Source of the DNA: Bacteroidales bacterium UBA4293
GTDB taxonomy: Bacteria > Bacteroidota > Bacteroidia > Bacteroidales > Bacteroidaceae
Length of the DNA stretch: 64,000 nucleotides
NCBI GenBank assembly: GCA_002395835.1
Contig: DGVD01000007.1
Location: forward strand, 1-64,000
Reading direction: 5' to 3'
Part shown: one piece after another, positions 34,872 through 44,513 of the stretch
Layout: every line of letters starts with the position of its first letter
Position numbering within the stretch: position 1 is the first letter of the stretch
The notes under the pieces: generated by a model
What the model was told of the DNA's origin: nothing
Databases searched by the model: none
Seen by the model: the letters and a program-made list of their open reading frames with translations, nothing else
Program-made: the position numbers and the translations under genes

Positions 34872-36185
34872 ATGACCTATCAAGAAACTATAAAATACTT
34901 GTACGATAGTACCCCACTATTCCAGCACATTGGAGCTGGGGCATACAAAGAAGGTTTGGAAACAACCCATAAATTGGATGAACATTTTGGTCATCCTCAT
35001 CGTTTGTATAAGACTATTCATGTAGCCGGTACAAACGGTAAAGGTAGTTGTAGTCACACGCTTGCTGCAATCTTTCAGTCTGCTGGATATAGAGTAGGCC
35101 TTTACACTTCTCCTCACCTAATGGATTTTAGGGAAAGAATACGTGTAAATGGAGAGATGATTCCTGAACTTTATGTTACAGAATTCGTAGAAAAGGAGCG
35201 TTCTTTTTTTGAGCCACTACATCCATCCTTTTTTGAATTAGCCACCAGCATGGCTTTTAAGTATTTTGCTGATGAAAACGTTGATATCGCTATTATTGAA
35301 GTTGGCTTAGGAGGAAGATTGGATTGCACTAACATCATTCAGCCAGAATTGAGCATTATTACTAATATCAGTTTTGACCACACACAATTTCTAGGCAAAA
35401 CACTTGCGGAAATAGCTCATGAGAAAGCCGGCATAATGAAAAAAGGCGTGCCAGTGATCATCGGAGAGACAACTCCAGAAACACGTGAAGTTTTTGAGCA
35501 ACACAGTAAAGAAATAGGATGTCCTATTACTTTTGCTGAAGACTACCCTATTGTTTTAAATGCTGTTCCTAACACAACAGGGAATTTTGGCCTTACATAC
35601 ACACTTCGCCAAGGTTTCCTTAATACTACAAGTTTATATGGTGAACTAGGTGGGGAATATCAAACAAAAAATACAAACACTTTACTACATGCTATACGTC
35701 AATTAATCTATAAAGGCACCAGATTGAATGACGAACATATTCGGCAGGGATTCGCTCAAGTAACCTCATTAACTGGACTATTAGGCAGGTGGCAAAAAAT
35801 CAATGACAAACCTTTAGTATTGTGCGATACAGGTCATAACACAGGTGGTATTAAGTACGTGAGCAAACAACTACAAAGCCTCAACAAACCTCTCCACATT
35901 GTCATAGGAATGGTCAATGACAAAGACATTAATGGAGTTTTGGATTTGCTTCCCCATAATGCAATTTACTATTTTACCCAAGCCAGTGTGAAACGAGCTC
36001 TCCCTTCTGAGCAGCTAAAACAAATGGGTGAATTTCATCATTTGATTGGAGAATCTTATCCTAATGTAGCTGAAGCATATGATGCTGCCTATAAGAAAGC
36101 TAAGGAAGACGAAGTAGTATTTGTAGGTGGCAGTAATTTTATAGTAGCAGATTTCCTTCTCCATATTTCAGAAAATAATCTCTAA
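34872..36185 (+). CDS. folC: Folylpolyglutamate / dihydrofolate synthase
   Basis: 437-residue Mur-ligase-type enzyme. It has HVAGTNGKGSCSHTLAAIF (P-loop), TSPHLMDFRERIRVNG, and IEVGLGGRLDCTNII, then SFDHTQFLGKTLAEIAHEKA and DTGHNTGG in the C-terminal domain, as in FolC. It adds glutamate to folates and probably also makes dihydrofolate. It begins 6 bases after dnaJ; its end overlaps a hairpin. Confidence 0.92.
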   Translation: MTYQETIKYLYDSTPLFQHIGAGAYKEGLETTHKLDEHFGHPHRLYKTIHVAGTNGKGSCSHTLAAIFQSAGYRVGLYTSPHLMDFRERIRVNGEMIPELYVTEFVEKERSFFEPLHPSFFELATSMAFKYFADENVDIAIIEVGLGGRLDCTNIIQPELSIITNISFDHTQFLGKTLAEIAHEKAGIMKKGVPVIIGETTPETREVFEQHSKEIGCPITFAEDYPIVLNAVPNTTGNFGLTYTLRQGFLNTTSLYGELGGEYQTKNTNTLLHAIRQLIYKGTRLNDEHIRQGFAQVTSLTGLLGRWQKINDKPLVLCDTGHNTGGIKYVSKQLQSLNKPLHIVIGMVNDKDINGVLDLLPHNAIYYFTQASVKRALPSEQLKQMGEFHHLIGESYPNVAEAYDAAYKKAKEDEVVFVGGSNFIVADFLLHISENNL

Positions 36186-36216
36186 TCTGAATTTTTTTAT
36201 TTAAATTAGAGATTAT
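36175..36216 (+). terminator. Hairpin after folC
   Basis: 12-bp inverted repeat, ATAATCTCTAAT at 36175-36186 and its complement at 36205-36216, around a T-rich loop. The left arm includes the folC stop codon. Confidence 0.55.
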
Positions 36217-36239
36217 GGGCATTACTTTTTCTAAATTCA

Positions 36240-36290
36240 TTTGCCCAAATCAATTCTTTTGGTTAAGTTTGCACTTAGATTTAACCAAAA
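36240..36290 (+). promoter_or_regulatory. Promoter and probable operator of the galactose operon
   Basis: TTTG at 36240-36243, 20 bases, then TAAGTTTG at 36264-36271: a near-ideal Bacteroidota promoter. A perfect 10-bp inverted repeat, TTTTGGTTAA at 36257-36266 and TTAACCAAAA at 36281-36290, brackets the -7 box and expected start of transcription, 10 bases before the galM ATG. A repressor bound there would block initiation. No regulator gene is adjacent. Confidence 0.75.
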
Positions 36291-36299
36291 AAGAATACT

Positions 36300-37397
36300 A
36301 TGAATAACGAAATCGACCCCCATAATATCTCAGGTTTGAAGAGAGAAGACTTCCAATCTGAGATTAAAGGCAAAAAAACAGATCTTTTCATTCTTAAAAA
36401 CGAGAAAGGCAGTGAAATAGCAGTCACAAATTATGGTGGTGCAATCCTTTCTATTATGGTTCCAGACAAAAATGGCAAATTTGCAAATGTCATACAAGGT
36501 CATGACACTCTGCAAAACGTCATTAATAGTCCAGAACCATTTTTAAGTACTCTTATAGGCCGATATGGTAATCGCATAAAAGAAGGTCAATTCACTTTAG
36601 ATGGAAAAGTATATCAACTAGCCATAAATAACGGACCTAATTCCTTACATGGAGGTCCTACTGGTTTCCACACCCGCGTTTGGGATGCCATGATGATTGA
36701 TCCTCAATGTTTGGAACTGCATTACACTTCCAGTTACGGAGAAGAAGGTTTTCCAGGTGAACTGAACATGACAGTTCGATACACACTATCTGATGAAGAT
36801 GCTTTTATCATTGAATATAGAGGCTTTACCAACCGTCGCACTATTGTTAATATGACTCACCATGGATTCTTTTCTTTAAATGGAATTAAGAATCCTACTG
36901 CAACAATTGACAATGTGATCTGCACCATCAATGCTGATCATTATATTCCAATAGACGAGAATAGCATTCCTTTGGGCTCTGTAGACCCTGTTGCAGGAAC
37001 TCCTTTCGATTTCCGTCAGCCTCATACTTTTGGTGAGCGTATAGATGACAAAACTAATCAGCAGATTATTAATGGTTCTGGATATGACCACTGTTTTGTT
37101 TTAAATAAACACGAACGAGGTGAATTGTCATTTGCAGCTAAAATAATAGACCCTGATTCTGGTAGAACCATGGAAGTCTATACAACAGAACCTGGCGTAC
37201 AGCTTTACACAGGTAATTGGTTAAATGGTTTCTCAGGTTGGCATGGTGCAACCTTCCCTGCCAGAAGTGCAGTCTGCTTTGAGGCTCAACATTTCCCAGA
37301 CTCACCAAACCGTCCTTACTTCCCTACTGTAGTATTGAATCCAGGTGAGACATATCGCCAACGGACCATTTACAAGTTCGGAATCATAGATGAATAA
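36300..37397 (+). CDS. galM: Aldose 1-epimerase (mutarotase)
   Basis: 365-residue galactose mutarotase. Family marks are EIAVTNYGGAILSIMVPD, IGRYGNRIKEGQF, NSLHGGPTGFHTRVWD, MTHHGFFSLNG (catalytic His in the HxxFN-like block) and SAVCFEAQHFPDSPN near the end. It interconverts alpha and beta galactose before GalK. There is no signal peptide, so it is cytoplasmic. It is the first gene of the operon with the transporter and galK. Confidence 0.92.
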   Translation: MNNEIDPHNISGLKREDFQSEIKGKKTDLFILKNEKGSEIAVTNYGGAILSIMVPDKNGKFANVIQGHDTLQNVINSPEPFLSTLIGRYGNRIKEGQFTLDGKVYQLAINNGPNSLHGGPTGFHTRVWDAMMIDPQCLELHYTSSYGEEGFPGELNMTVRYTLSDEDAFIIEYRGFTNRRTIVNMTHHGFFSLNGIKNPTATIDNVICTINADHYIPIDENSIPLGSVDPVAGTPFDFRQPHTFGERIDDKTNQQIINGSGYDHCFVLNKHERGELSFAAKIIDPDSGRTMEVYTTEPGVQLYTGNWLNGFSGWHGATFPARSAVCFEAQHFPDSPNRPYFPTVVLNPGETYRQRTIYKFGIIDE

Positions 37398-37426
37398 TTA
37401 CCAAAAACAATAAATACTTAAAAATT

Positions 37427-38722
37427 ATGACACAAGCAGAAAAAAAGAGCGGTAGCATTATCGCCATCATTGCAATGTTCTTCCTCTTTGCAATGATTTC
37501 TTTCGTTACTAACTTGGCTGCACCAATTGGTAACATTTGGAAGGCTCAGGGTTTGAGTAACATGGAAGCTATGTTAGGAAACTTCATGAACTTCTTTGCC
37601 TATTTATTCATGGGTATTCCTGCTGGTAAAATGTTAGAGAAAATTGGTTACAAGAAAACCGCTCTCATCGCCATGGTTGTTGGTATCGTAGGACTTTTAG
37701 TTCAGTACCTGAGTGGTCAAGGTGGTGGCTTCTATGTTTACCTTTTGGGTGCATTCATTTGTGGTTTCTGTGTATGTATGCTGAATACAGTAGTAAACCC
37801 AATGTTGAACCTTCTTGGTGGAGGTGGTAATAAGGGTAATCAGCTTATCCAGACTGGTGGTGCATTCAACTCTTTGGCTGGTACTTTAACCCCACTGTTC
37901 GTAGGTGTATTAATTGGTACTGTAACAGACAAGACCGCAATGGGTGATGTTGCTCCTCTGTTGTTCATTGCAATGGGCGTTTTGGCTGTAGCATTCGTTA
38001 TCATTTTATTCGTTGAAATACCAGAACCACACTTGAAGAAAAAAGAAGCTGTTGTTGCTAAGGTAAAAGATAAATATAGCGCATGGAGCTTCCGTCACTT
38101 CGTTCTTGGTGCTATTGCCATTGCTCTTTATGTAGGTGTTGAAACAGGTATACCTGGAACTTTGAACTTGTGGCTGTCTGACCCTGTTAAGGGTTTAGGT
38201 CGTGAAGGTGCTGCTGCTGTAGCAGGTGGTGTTGCTGCATTCTATTGGCTTCTCATGCTCGTTGGCCGTCTGATTAGTTCTGCCATTTCTGGCAAGGTTT
38301 CAAGTAAGACTCAGTTGACAGTTTGTGCTAGTGTAGCTATTTGCTTTGTACTGTTAGCTATGTTCTTGCCAACTTCAGTTCAAGCTTCTTGCCCTGCTTA
38401 TGCTAACGGAGCTTTCAGTATGGAAGTTGTTCCAGTAAGTGCATTCCTTTTGGTTCTTTGTGGTCTTTGCACTTCTGTTATGTGGGGTGGCATTTTCAAC
38501 CTGGCAGTTGAGGGACTTGGTAAATATACAGCTGCTGCTTCTGGTATATTCATGATGTTAGTATTCGGTGGTGGTGTACTTCCACTAATCCAGAATGGTG
38601 TTGCAGACGCTGCAGGCTTTGCAATCAGCTACATTGTACCATTGGCAGGTTTAGCATATATCTTGTTCTATGGTTTGGTAGGCTGTAAGAATGTAAATAA
38701 GGATATCCCTGTAGAGGATTAA
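37427..38722 (+). CDS. MFS glucose/galactose-type sugar transporter
   Basis: 431-residue transporter with 12 hydrophobic helices, of the FucP/GluP branch of the major facilitator superfamily (MFLLFAMISFVTNLAAPI start, GIPAGKMLEKIGYKKTALIA loop 2-3). It should carry galactose or glucose with protons or sodium. It lies between galM (29 bases) and galK (30 bases), so galactose is the natural guess. Confidence 0.88.
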   Translation: MTQAEKKSGSIIAIIAMFFLFAMISFVTNLAAPIGNIWKAQGLSNMEAMLGNFMNFFAYLFMGIPAGKMLEKIGYKKTALIAMVVGIVGLLVQYLSGQGGGFYVYLLGAFICGFCVCMLNTVVNPMLNLLGGGGNKGNQLIQTGGAFNSLAGTLTPLFVGVLIGTVTDKTAMGDVAPLLFIAMGVLAVAFVIILFVEIPEPHLKKKEAVVAKVKDKYSAWSFRHFVLGAIAIALYVGVETGIPGTLNLWLSDPVKGLGREGAAAVAGGVAAFYWLLMLVGRLISSAISGKVSSKTQLTVCASVAICFVLLAMFLPTSVQASCPAYANGAFSMEVVPVSAFLLVLCGLCTSVMWGGIFNLAVEGLGKYTAAASGIFMMLVFGGGVLPLIQNGVADAAGFAISYIVPLAGLAYILFYGLVGCKNVNKDIPVED

Positions 38723-38752
38723 ACCAAATAAAAAACCTTTTAATAAATAGAC

Positions 38753-39916
38753 ATGAAACTAACAATCGAAGATGTTCGTAGTCGTTTCATCAAGCATTTT
38801 GATGGCACTACTGGTTCCGTTTATGCATCTCCTGGACGAATCAATCTTATTGGTGAGCACACCGATTACAATGGTGGTTTCGTATTCCCAGGTGCTGTAG
38901 ATTGCGGCATTATTGCAGAGTTAAAGCCTAATGGTACAGAAAATCTTGTACGAGCATATTCCATAGACATGAAGGACTATGTAGAATTCTCTTTAAAGGA
39001 TGATAAAGGTCCTCGCGCTACATGGGCACGCTTTATTTTCGGTATTTGTAAGGAAATGATGGCTCGTGGTGTAGATGTTAAAGGCTTCAACACAGCATTT
39101 GCCGGCGATGTACCTTTAGGTTCTGGTATGTCTTCATCAGCTGCATTGGAAAGCACATATGCATTTGCTTTAAACGACATGTTTGGCGAGAATAAAGTAC
39201 CTAAATTCGAACTTGCATTGGCAGGCCAAGCTACAGAACACAAATATATTGGTGTAAACTGTGGTATAATGGATCAATTCGCATCTATCTTTGGAAAAAA
39301 AGACCATCTAATTCGTTTAGATTGCCGTTCATTAGAGTACGAATACTTCCCATTTAACCCTAAAGGTTACAAACTTGTCTTACTGAACTCATTGGTTAAA
39401 CATGAGTTAGCATCTTCAGCATATAATGACCGCAGAAAAAGCTGCGAAAATGTTGTTGCTCATATTGCAGCAAAACACGAAGGTATTGAAACTTTACGTG
39501 ATGTAGACTGGGCAAAGCTGGAAGAAGTAAAGAACGAAGTTCCTGAAGAAGATTACAACTGTGCAAAATACGTGTTAGGTGAAAAAGATCGTGTATTGGC
39601 AGTTTGTGATGCTCTTAAGGCTGGTGATTACGAAACAGTAGGCCAAAAGATGTACGAAACACATGAAGGTTTAAGCAAAGATTATAAGGTATCTTGTGAA
39701 GAACTTGATTTCTTGAATGAAATCGCTAAGGAATGTGGTGTTACCGGTTCACGAGTTATGGGTGGTGGATTTGGCGGATGCACTATAAACCTAGTGGAAG
39801 AAGTTCTATACAAACCTTTCATCGAAACAGCAAAAGCTAAATATAAGGAAAAATATGGCAAAGAGCCAAAAGTCATCGATGTGGTTATTGGTGATGGCGC
39901 TAGAAAACTTTGTTAA
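38753..39916 (+). CDS. galK: Galactokinase
   Basis: 387-residue GHMP kinase. SPGRINLIGEHTDYNGGFVFP is the galactokinase signature, PLGSGMSSSAALE the ATP loop, NCGIMDQFAS carries the catalytic Asp and GSRVMGGGFGGCTINLV the third motif. It makes galactose 1-phosphate. Last gene of the operon, followed by a terminator. Confidence 0.96.
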   Translation: MKLTIEDVRSRFIKHFDGTTGSVYASPGRINLIGEHTDYNGGFVFPGAVDCGIIAELKPNGTENLVRAYSIDMKDYVEFSLKDDKGPRATWARFIFGICKEMMARGVDVKGFNTAFAGDVPLGSGMSSSAALESTYAFALNDMFGENKVPKFELALAGQATEHKYIGVNCGIMDQFASIFGKKDHLIRLDCRSLEYEYFPFNPKGYKLVLLNSLVKHELASSAYNDRRKSCENVVAHIAAKHEGIETLRDVDWAKLEEVKNEVPEEDYNCAKYVLGEKDRVLAVCDALKAGDYETVGQKMYETHEGLSKDYKVSCEELDFLNEIAKECGVTGSRVMGGGFGGCTINLVEEVLYKPFIETAKAKYKEKYGKEPKVIDVVIGDGARKLC

Positions 39917-39941
39917 CAACAAACTTATATAGCTGGTTATT

Positions 39942-39974
39942 AAGAAAGTGAAACCAAATCGGTTTCACTTTCTT
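39942..39974 (+). terminator. Terminator of the gal operon
   Basis: 14-bp perfect stem AAGAAAGTGAAACC (39942-39955) with 39961-39974, loop of 5, with T's in the right arm. Confidence 0.8.
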
Positions 39975-39983
39975 TCGTTATAA

Positions 39984-40015
39984 TTTGGACACCTCGAATT
40001 TAATAACTATTTTTG
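39984..40015 (+). promoter_or_regulatory. Promoter of tkt-rpiB
   Basis: TTTG at 39984-39987, 20 bases, then TATTTTTG at 40008-40015, followed 22 bases later by the tkt ATG. Confidence 0.8.
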
Positions 40016-40037
40016 CAGAAACTCTAAAATAAAAAAT

Positions 40038-42056
40038 ATGAACGATATCAAACTTTTAAATCGAGCAGCCAATAATATAAGAATTTTAGCTGCAAGCGCC
40101 GTAGAAAAAGCTAAATCTGGCCATCCAGGTGGTGCTATGGGTGGAGCTGATTTTATTAATGTTCTTTATTCTGAGTATCTCATTCATGATCCTAAAGATC
40201 CAACGTGGGCTGGTAGAGATAGATTTTATCTTGATCCAGGTCATATGGCTCCAATGCTCTATGCACAATTAGCTCTCACAGGTAAATTTACTTTGGATGA
40301 ACTTGCTAATTTACGTCAATGGGGATCAGCAACAACTGGTCATCCTGAATTTGATATTAAAAGAGGTATAGAAAACACCTCAGGTCCATTAGGACAGGGG
40401 CATTGCTATGCAGTGGGTGCTGCTATTGCGGCGAAATTCCTTGCTGCACATACGGGTAACCCTACATTTGAAAAAGAGACTATTTATGCATACATATCTG
40501 ATGGAGGTATTCAAGAGGAAATTTCTCAAGGTTCTGCACGTATAGCAGGTTCATTAGGATTAGACAACCTTATCATGTTCTATGATTCTAATGACATTCA
40601 GCTATCAACAGAGACTGCTGATGTCATGAATGAAGATACAGCTGCTAAATATCGCGCATTACAATGGGAAGTTATTGAAATAAATGGTAATGATGTTACC
40701 ATGATTAGAGAAGCCCTGGATGCTGCAAAGAAAGTGGTAGGCAAACCTACTCTTATCATCGGAAAATGTGTAATGGGTAAGGGAGCTTTAAAGGCCGATG
40801 GTACTTCATATGAACGTAATTGTAAGACTCATGGTGCCCCATTAGGCGGAGATGCTTACGTAAATACCATCAAGAATCTAGGAGGTGATCCTGAAAAGCC
40901 GTTCGTTATATTTGATGAGGTTAAAGAATTATATGCAAAACGTGCTGAAGAACTGGAGAAAATAACTGCAGAGAGACATGCTGAGGAAAAAGCTTGGGCA
41001 GATGAAAATCCAGAAAAAGCTGCTCAACAGACTGAATGGTTCAGTAATAAAGCACCAAAAATTGATTGGAGTAAAGTAATTCAAAAAGATAATGATGCCA
41101 CCCGAAATGCATCTGCAGCATGTCTAGGGGTATTGGCAGAACAAGTTCCTAATATGGTTTGTGCTTCTGCAGACTTGTCTAATTCGGATAAGACTGATGG
41201 CTTTTTGAAAAAAACTCATGCATTTAAAGCCGGAGATTTCTCTGGAGCATTCTTCCAGGCTGGAGTTGCAGAATTAACTATGGCTTGCTGCTGTATTGGT
41301 ATGGCATTACACGGAGGTGTTATTCCTGCTTGTGGTACGTTCTTTGTATTCTCTGACTACATGAAACCAGCCATCCGTATGGCTGCCCTCATGGAACTTC
41401 CTGTAAAATTCATATGGACTCATGATGCTTTCCGTGTAGGAGAAGATGGCCCTACTCATGAGCCAGTAGAGCAAGAAGCACAAATTCGCTTGATGGAAAA
41501 ACTAAAGAACCATCATGGTAAGAACTCCATGCTAGTTCTCCGTCCTGCAGACGCAAAAGAAACAACGATAGCATGGAAATTAGCCATGGAAAACACAAGC
41601 ACTCCTACTGCTCTTATTTTAAGCCGTCAGAATATCAATAATTTACCAGAAGGCAATGACTATAGTCTAGCCACAAAAGGTGGATATATTGTAGCAGGCT
41701 CAGACAATAATCCAGATGTTATATTGGTAGCTACAGGTTCTGAGGTATCAACATTAGTTGCTGGAGCAGAACTGCTTCGTAAGGAAGGCAAAAAGGTTCG
41801 AATCGTGAGTGTACCATCTGAAGGTTTATTCCGTAACCAATCTAAAGAATATCAATTGAGTGTATTGCCAAGAGAGGTAAAGAAATTTGGTCTTACTGCA
41901 GGTTTGCCTGTAAACCTTTTAGGCTTAGTACCAGAAGCTGAAGGAACTATATGGGGATTGGAAAGTTTTGGTTTCTCTGCTCCTTACAAAGTTCTAGATG
42001 AGAAATTGGGCTATACTGCTGAAAACGTATACAATCAAGTAAATAAATTATTCTGA
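40038..42056 (+). CDS. tkt: Transketolase
   Basis: 672-residue thiamine diphosphate enzyme of the pentose phosphate pathway. Marks are SGHPGGAMGGADF, GPLGQGHCYAVGAA, the TPP motif beginning YISDGGIQEEISQGSA (GDG variant SDGG), and the pyrimidine-binding region IWTHDAFRVGEDGPTHEPVE. It overlaps rpiB by one base (TGATG), joining the two non-oxidative steps in one unit. Confidence 0.95.
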   Translation: MNDIKLLNRAANNIRILAASAVEKAKSGHPGGAMGGADFINVLYSEYLIHDPKDPTWAGRDRFYLDPGHMAPMLYAQLALTGKFTLDELANLRQWGSATTGHPEFDIKRGIENTSGPLGQGHCYAVGAAIAAKFLAAHTGNPTFEKETIYAYISDGGIQEEISQGSARIAGSLGLDNLIMFYDSNDIQLSTETADVMNEDTAAKYRALQWEVIEINGNDVTMIREALDAAKKVVGKPTLIIGKCVMGKGALKADGTSYERNCKTHGAPLGGDAYVNTIKNLGGDPEKPFVIFDEVKELYAKRAEELEKITAERHAEEKAWADENPEKAAQQTEWFSNKAPKIDWSKVIQKDNDATRNASAACLGVLAEQVPNMVCASADLSNSDKTDGFLKKTHAFKAGDFSGAFFQAGVAELTMACCCIGMALHGGVIPACGTFFVFSDYMKPAIRMAALMELPVKFIWTHDAFRVGEDGPTHEPVEQEAQIRLMEKLKNHHGKNSMLVLRPADAKETTIAWKLAMENTSTPTALILSRQNINNLPEGNDYSLATKGGYIVAGSDNNPDVILVATGSEVSTLVAGAELLRKEGKKVRIVSVPSEGLFRNQSKEYQLSVLPREVKKFGLTAGLPVNLLGLVPEAEGTIWGLESFGFSAPYKVLDEKLGYTAENVYNQVNKLF

Positions 42057-42493
42057 TGGAAAAAGAATTGATTGGTTTAGCTAGCGACCATGCTGGATTT
42101 AAACTCAAGCAGTTTGTAAAGCAATACCTAGAAAGTAAGGGTATTCCATATAAAGATTATGGGACCTACACTGAAGAAAGTTGTAATTATGCTGAATTCG
42201 GTCACAAACTAGGTTTCGCCATTGAAAATGGAGACGTAAAGATAGGTATTGCTATGTGTGGAAGTGGTGAAGGAATTAGTATGACTCTAAATAAGCATCA
42301 AGGGATCCGTGCTGGCCTTTGTTGGATTCCAGAGATTGCTCACCTAATCCGTCAACATAACGATGCAAACGTGCTTGTCATGCCAGGCAGATTTATAGAC
42401 AATGACACGGCCCGTCAAATAATGGATGAGTTTTTAAACACCGATTTTGAAGGTGGAAGACATAAAGTTCGAATAGATTCTATTCCTTTATAA
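42056..42493 (+). CDS. rpiB: Ribose 5-phosphate isomerase B
   Basis: 145-residue RpiB/LacAB isomerase. GLASDHAGFKLK at the start, IAMCGSGEGISMTLNKHQGI with the catalytic Cys, and HNDANVLVMPGRFI are the family motifs. It interconverts ribulose and ribose 5-phosphate and is translated with transketolase through a one-base overlap. Confidence 0.95.
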   Translation: MEKELIGLASDHAGFKLKQFVKQYLESKGIPYKDYGTYTEESCNYAEFGHKLGFAIENGDVKIGIAMCGSGEGISMTLNKHQGIRAGLCWIPEIAHLIRQHNDANVLVMPGRFIDNDTARQIMDEFLNTDFEGGRHKVRIDSIPL

Positions 42494-42506
42494 TAGGTAA
42501 ATAACA

Positions 42507-42538
42507 CAAAGTAAGCATACGAATGTATGCTTACTTTG
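42507..42538 (+). terminator. Terminator after rpiB
   Basis: 14-bp perfect stem CAAAGTAAGCATAC (42507-42520) with 42525-42538, loop GAAT. Confidence 0.7.
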
Positions 42539-42552
42539 TTCTTGATTGAAAG

Positions 42553-43914
42553 ATGGTAAAAGATATGACCGTCGGAAGTCCATTCCGACACATACTTAAT
42601 TTTTCTATACCTTTATTATTAGGTTCTCTTTTACAGCAAACATATAGCTTGATAGATGCAGCAATTGTGGGCCGCTATCTTGGTATTAACGCACTTGCCG
42701 GTGTGGGAGCCAGTTCTTCTGTCATCTTTCTCATTTTAGGTTTCTGTAATGGGTGCGCTGGAGGCTTCGGAATTCCTGTGGCACAAGCATTTGGAGCAAA
42801 AGACTTTAGTAGAATGCGTTCTTATGTTGCAAACAGCTATTGGCTTGCAACAGGAATTTCTATTTTCTTTGTTATCATTTGTTGCCTACTTTGTGACACA
42901 ATTCTCCATATCATGCATACGCCAGAAGAAATCTTCTCCGATGCATACTCATACTTACTTGTCACATTTATAGGAATACCCTGTGCACTTTTTTACAATC
43001 TAATTGCAAGCATCATAAGAGCTTTAGGAGATAGCAAAACACCATTCTATTTTTTACTCTTTGCTTCCATCTTAAATGTAATTTTGGACTTAATTTGTAT
43101 ATTAGTCTTTAAATGGGGAGCTGCTGGTGCAGCAATTGCTACACTTATTGCTCAAGGAGTGAGTGCCATTTGCTGCTATAATTATATGAAAAAGATCTTC
43201 CCACTTCTGAGAATGAATGCTGAGGAGTCTCGAATAAATAGTAAGAGTATAAATAATCTACTGCTCATGGGAGTACCAATGGGACTCCAATTTTCTATAA
43301 CGGCTATCGGAAGTATCATGCTTCAAAGCTCAAACAATGCTTTAGGGGCAACCTGCATAACCGCCTTTACCACAGCCATGAGAATAAAAATGTTCTTCAT
43401 GAGTCCCCTGGAAAATCTTGGTATTGCTATGGCCACTTATGTGGGCCAAAATCTAGGAGCCAGACAAATCAAAAGGATATGGTACGGAATACGAACCTCA
43501 CTTTCATTAACTGTCATTTATTGGCTATTCTGTGCTATCCTACTTTGGTTTACAGCAGATTGGATTTCCTCACTTTTTGTAGGACTAAAGGAACAGAAAA
43601 TTATAGAATACAGTGCCCTCTTCTTACATATATCTTGTTTTAATTATATCTTCCTCGGGACACTTACTACCCTTAGATATTCTTTACAAGGAATAGGATA
43701 TACTAAACTTGCATTAAATTCAGGTGTCTTTGAGATGATAGCACGTGTATGCGTCAGCATCTGGCTAGTACCTGCAACAGGATTTTTAGGCGTATGTTGG
43801 GGAGATCCTATAGCATGGATGTCAGCCGACTGTTTTCTAATCCCAGCTATGATTATTGTTTATCGGAAACTGAAGTTAAAACACAATCTAGAGGTTGGTC
43901 ATAAATATCAGTAG
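42553..43914 (+). CDS. MATE family efflux transporter
   Basis: 453 residues with 12 predicted helices and the two MatE halves; GSPFRHILNFSIPLLLGSLL and QQTYSLIDAAIVGRYLG open the first, LLMGVPMGLQFSITAIGSIM the second. MATE pumps expel cationic drugs or metabolites in exchange for sodium or protons; the substrate is unknown. Its last 62 bases overlap the convergent 5-FCL gene. Confidence 0.9.
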   Translation: MVKDMTVGSPFRHILNFSIPLLLGSLLQQTYSLIDAAIVGRYLGINALAGVGASSSVIFLILGFCNGCAGGFGIPVAQAFGAKDFSRMRSYVANSYWLATGISIFFVIICCLLCDTILHIMHTPEEIFSDAYSYLLVTFIGIPCALFYNLIASIIRALGDSKTPFYFLLFASILNVILDLICILVFKWGAAGAAIATLIAQGVSAICCYNYMKKIFPLLRMNAEESRINSKSINNLLLMGVPMGLQFSITAIGSIMLQSSNNALGATCITAFTTAMRIKMFFMSPLENLGIAMATYVGQNLGARQIKRIWYGIRTSLSLTVIYWLFCAILLWFTADWISSLFVGLKEQKIIEYSALFLHISCFNYIFLGTLTTLRYSLQGIGYTKLALNSGVFEMIARVCVSIWLVPATGFLGVCWGDPIAWMSADCFLIPAMIIVYRKLKLKHNLEVGHKYQ

Positions 43915-44404
43915 GGACATAATCTACAATCTGAAAAGAAAAACCTACACCCAACTTATAAGCACGATTCAACTTGGGAAGAAATCTGTCATAGTACCCA
44001 CGCCCTCTTCCTAATCTGTTACCATCTTTAGAAAAAGCCACACCAGGCACAATTACTAAATCTATACTATCATAATCATTGTAAAATGATAAAGATGTAG
44101 GCTCCAAAATGCTGAATTTTCCTGCTTTTAAGAATTCTTCTCCTTTATATTCACGTAATTCAATATCATCACCAACCAAAACAGGAAGCAACAGCGTTTT
44201 CTTTCCTAAAAACTTTTGAAACAAAGGCAAAATATCAACTTCATCAGGAAGAGGATGATAGCCCATCACAACTTTTGCCTGTTGGAATTGAGGTAAAAGT
44301 AAAATCTGGTCAATAATATTATTCGACTCACTTAGACGCTTCTCTTCTGAAAACTGTGCCTTTAAAACCGAAATATGTTTTCTAAGTTCTTTCTTACTTA
44401 CCAT
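43853..44404 (-). CDS. 5-formyltetrahydrofolate cyclo-ligase
   Basis: 183-residue enzyme of folate salvage (5-formyl-THF to 5,10-methenyl-THF with ATP). MVSKKELRKHI at the start, VMGYHPLPDEVDILPL, and the C-terminal VPGVAFSKDGNRLGRGRGYYDRFL show the family; the usual GRGGGYYDR has Arg in place of one Gly. The ATG at 44404 is used: a -7 box TATATTTG ends only 4 bases before it (44416 down to 44409), so the longer hydrophobic N-terminus starting at 44512 cannot be real. Confidence 0.9.
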   Translation of the reverse strand: MVSKKELRKHISVLKAQFSEEKRLSESNNIIDQILLLPQFQQAKVVMGYHPLPDEVDILPLFQKFLGKKTLLLPVLVGDDIELREYKGEEFLKAGKFSILEPTSLSFYNDYDSIDLVIVPGVAFSKDGNRLGRGRGYYDRFLPKLNRAYKLGVGFSFQIVDYVPTDIYDQPLDCVLTSVSDKQ

Positions 44405-44482
44405 ATGGCAAATATAGAGATAAAAAATAATTACCAAAAAATTTTCCAAAGGAAAATAAATGGCATTATCGAAAAAAGGTTG

Positions 44483-44490
44483 TATTTTTG
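44483..44490 (+). promoter_or_regulatory. -7 box of fbp
   Basis: TATTTTTG, 23 bases before the fbp ATG. Its position excludes the earlier ATG at 44460 as the start. Confidence 0.6.
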
Positions 44491-44513
44491 TAACTACAAC
44501 TAGAAAAAACAAT

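Noticed and set aside
43853..43914. Frameshift or fusion between MATE and 5-FCL
   Set aside because: Both proteins reach their normal ends; it is a convergent 62-base overlap only.
44405..44512. N-terminal extension of 5-FCL
   Set aside because: A -7 promoter box lies between the extended start and ATG 44404, and the extra residues do not look like the family.
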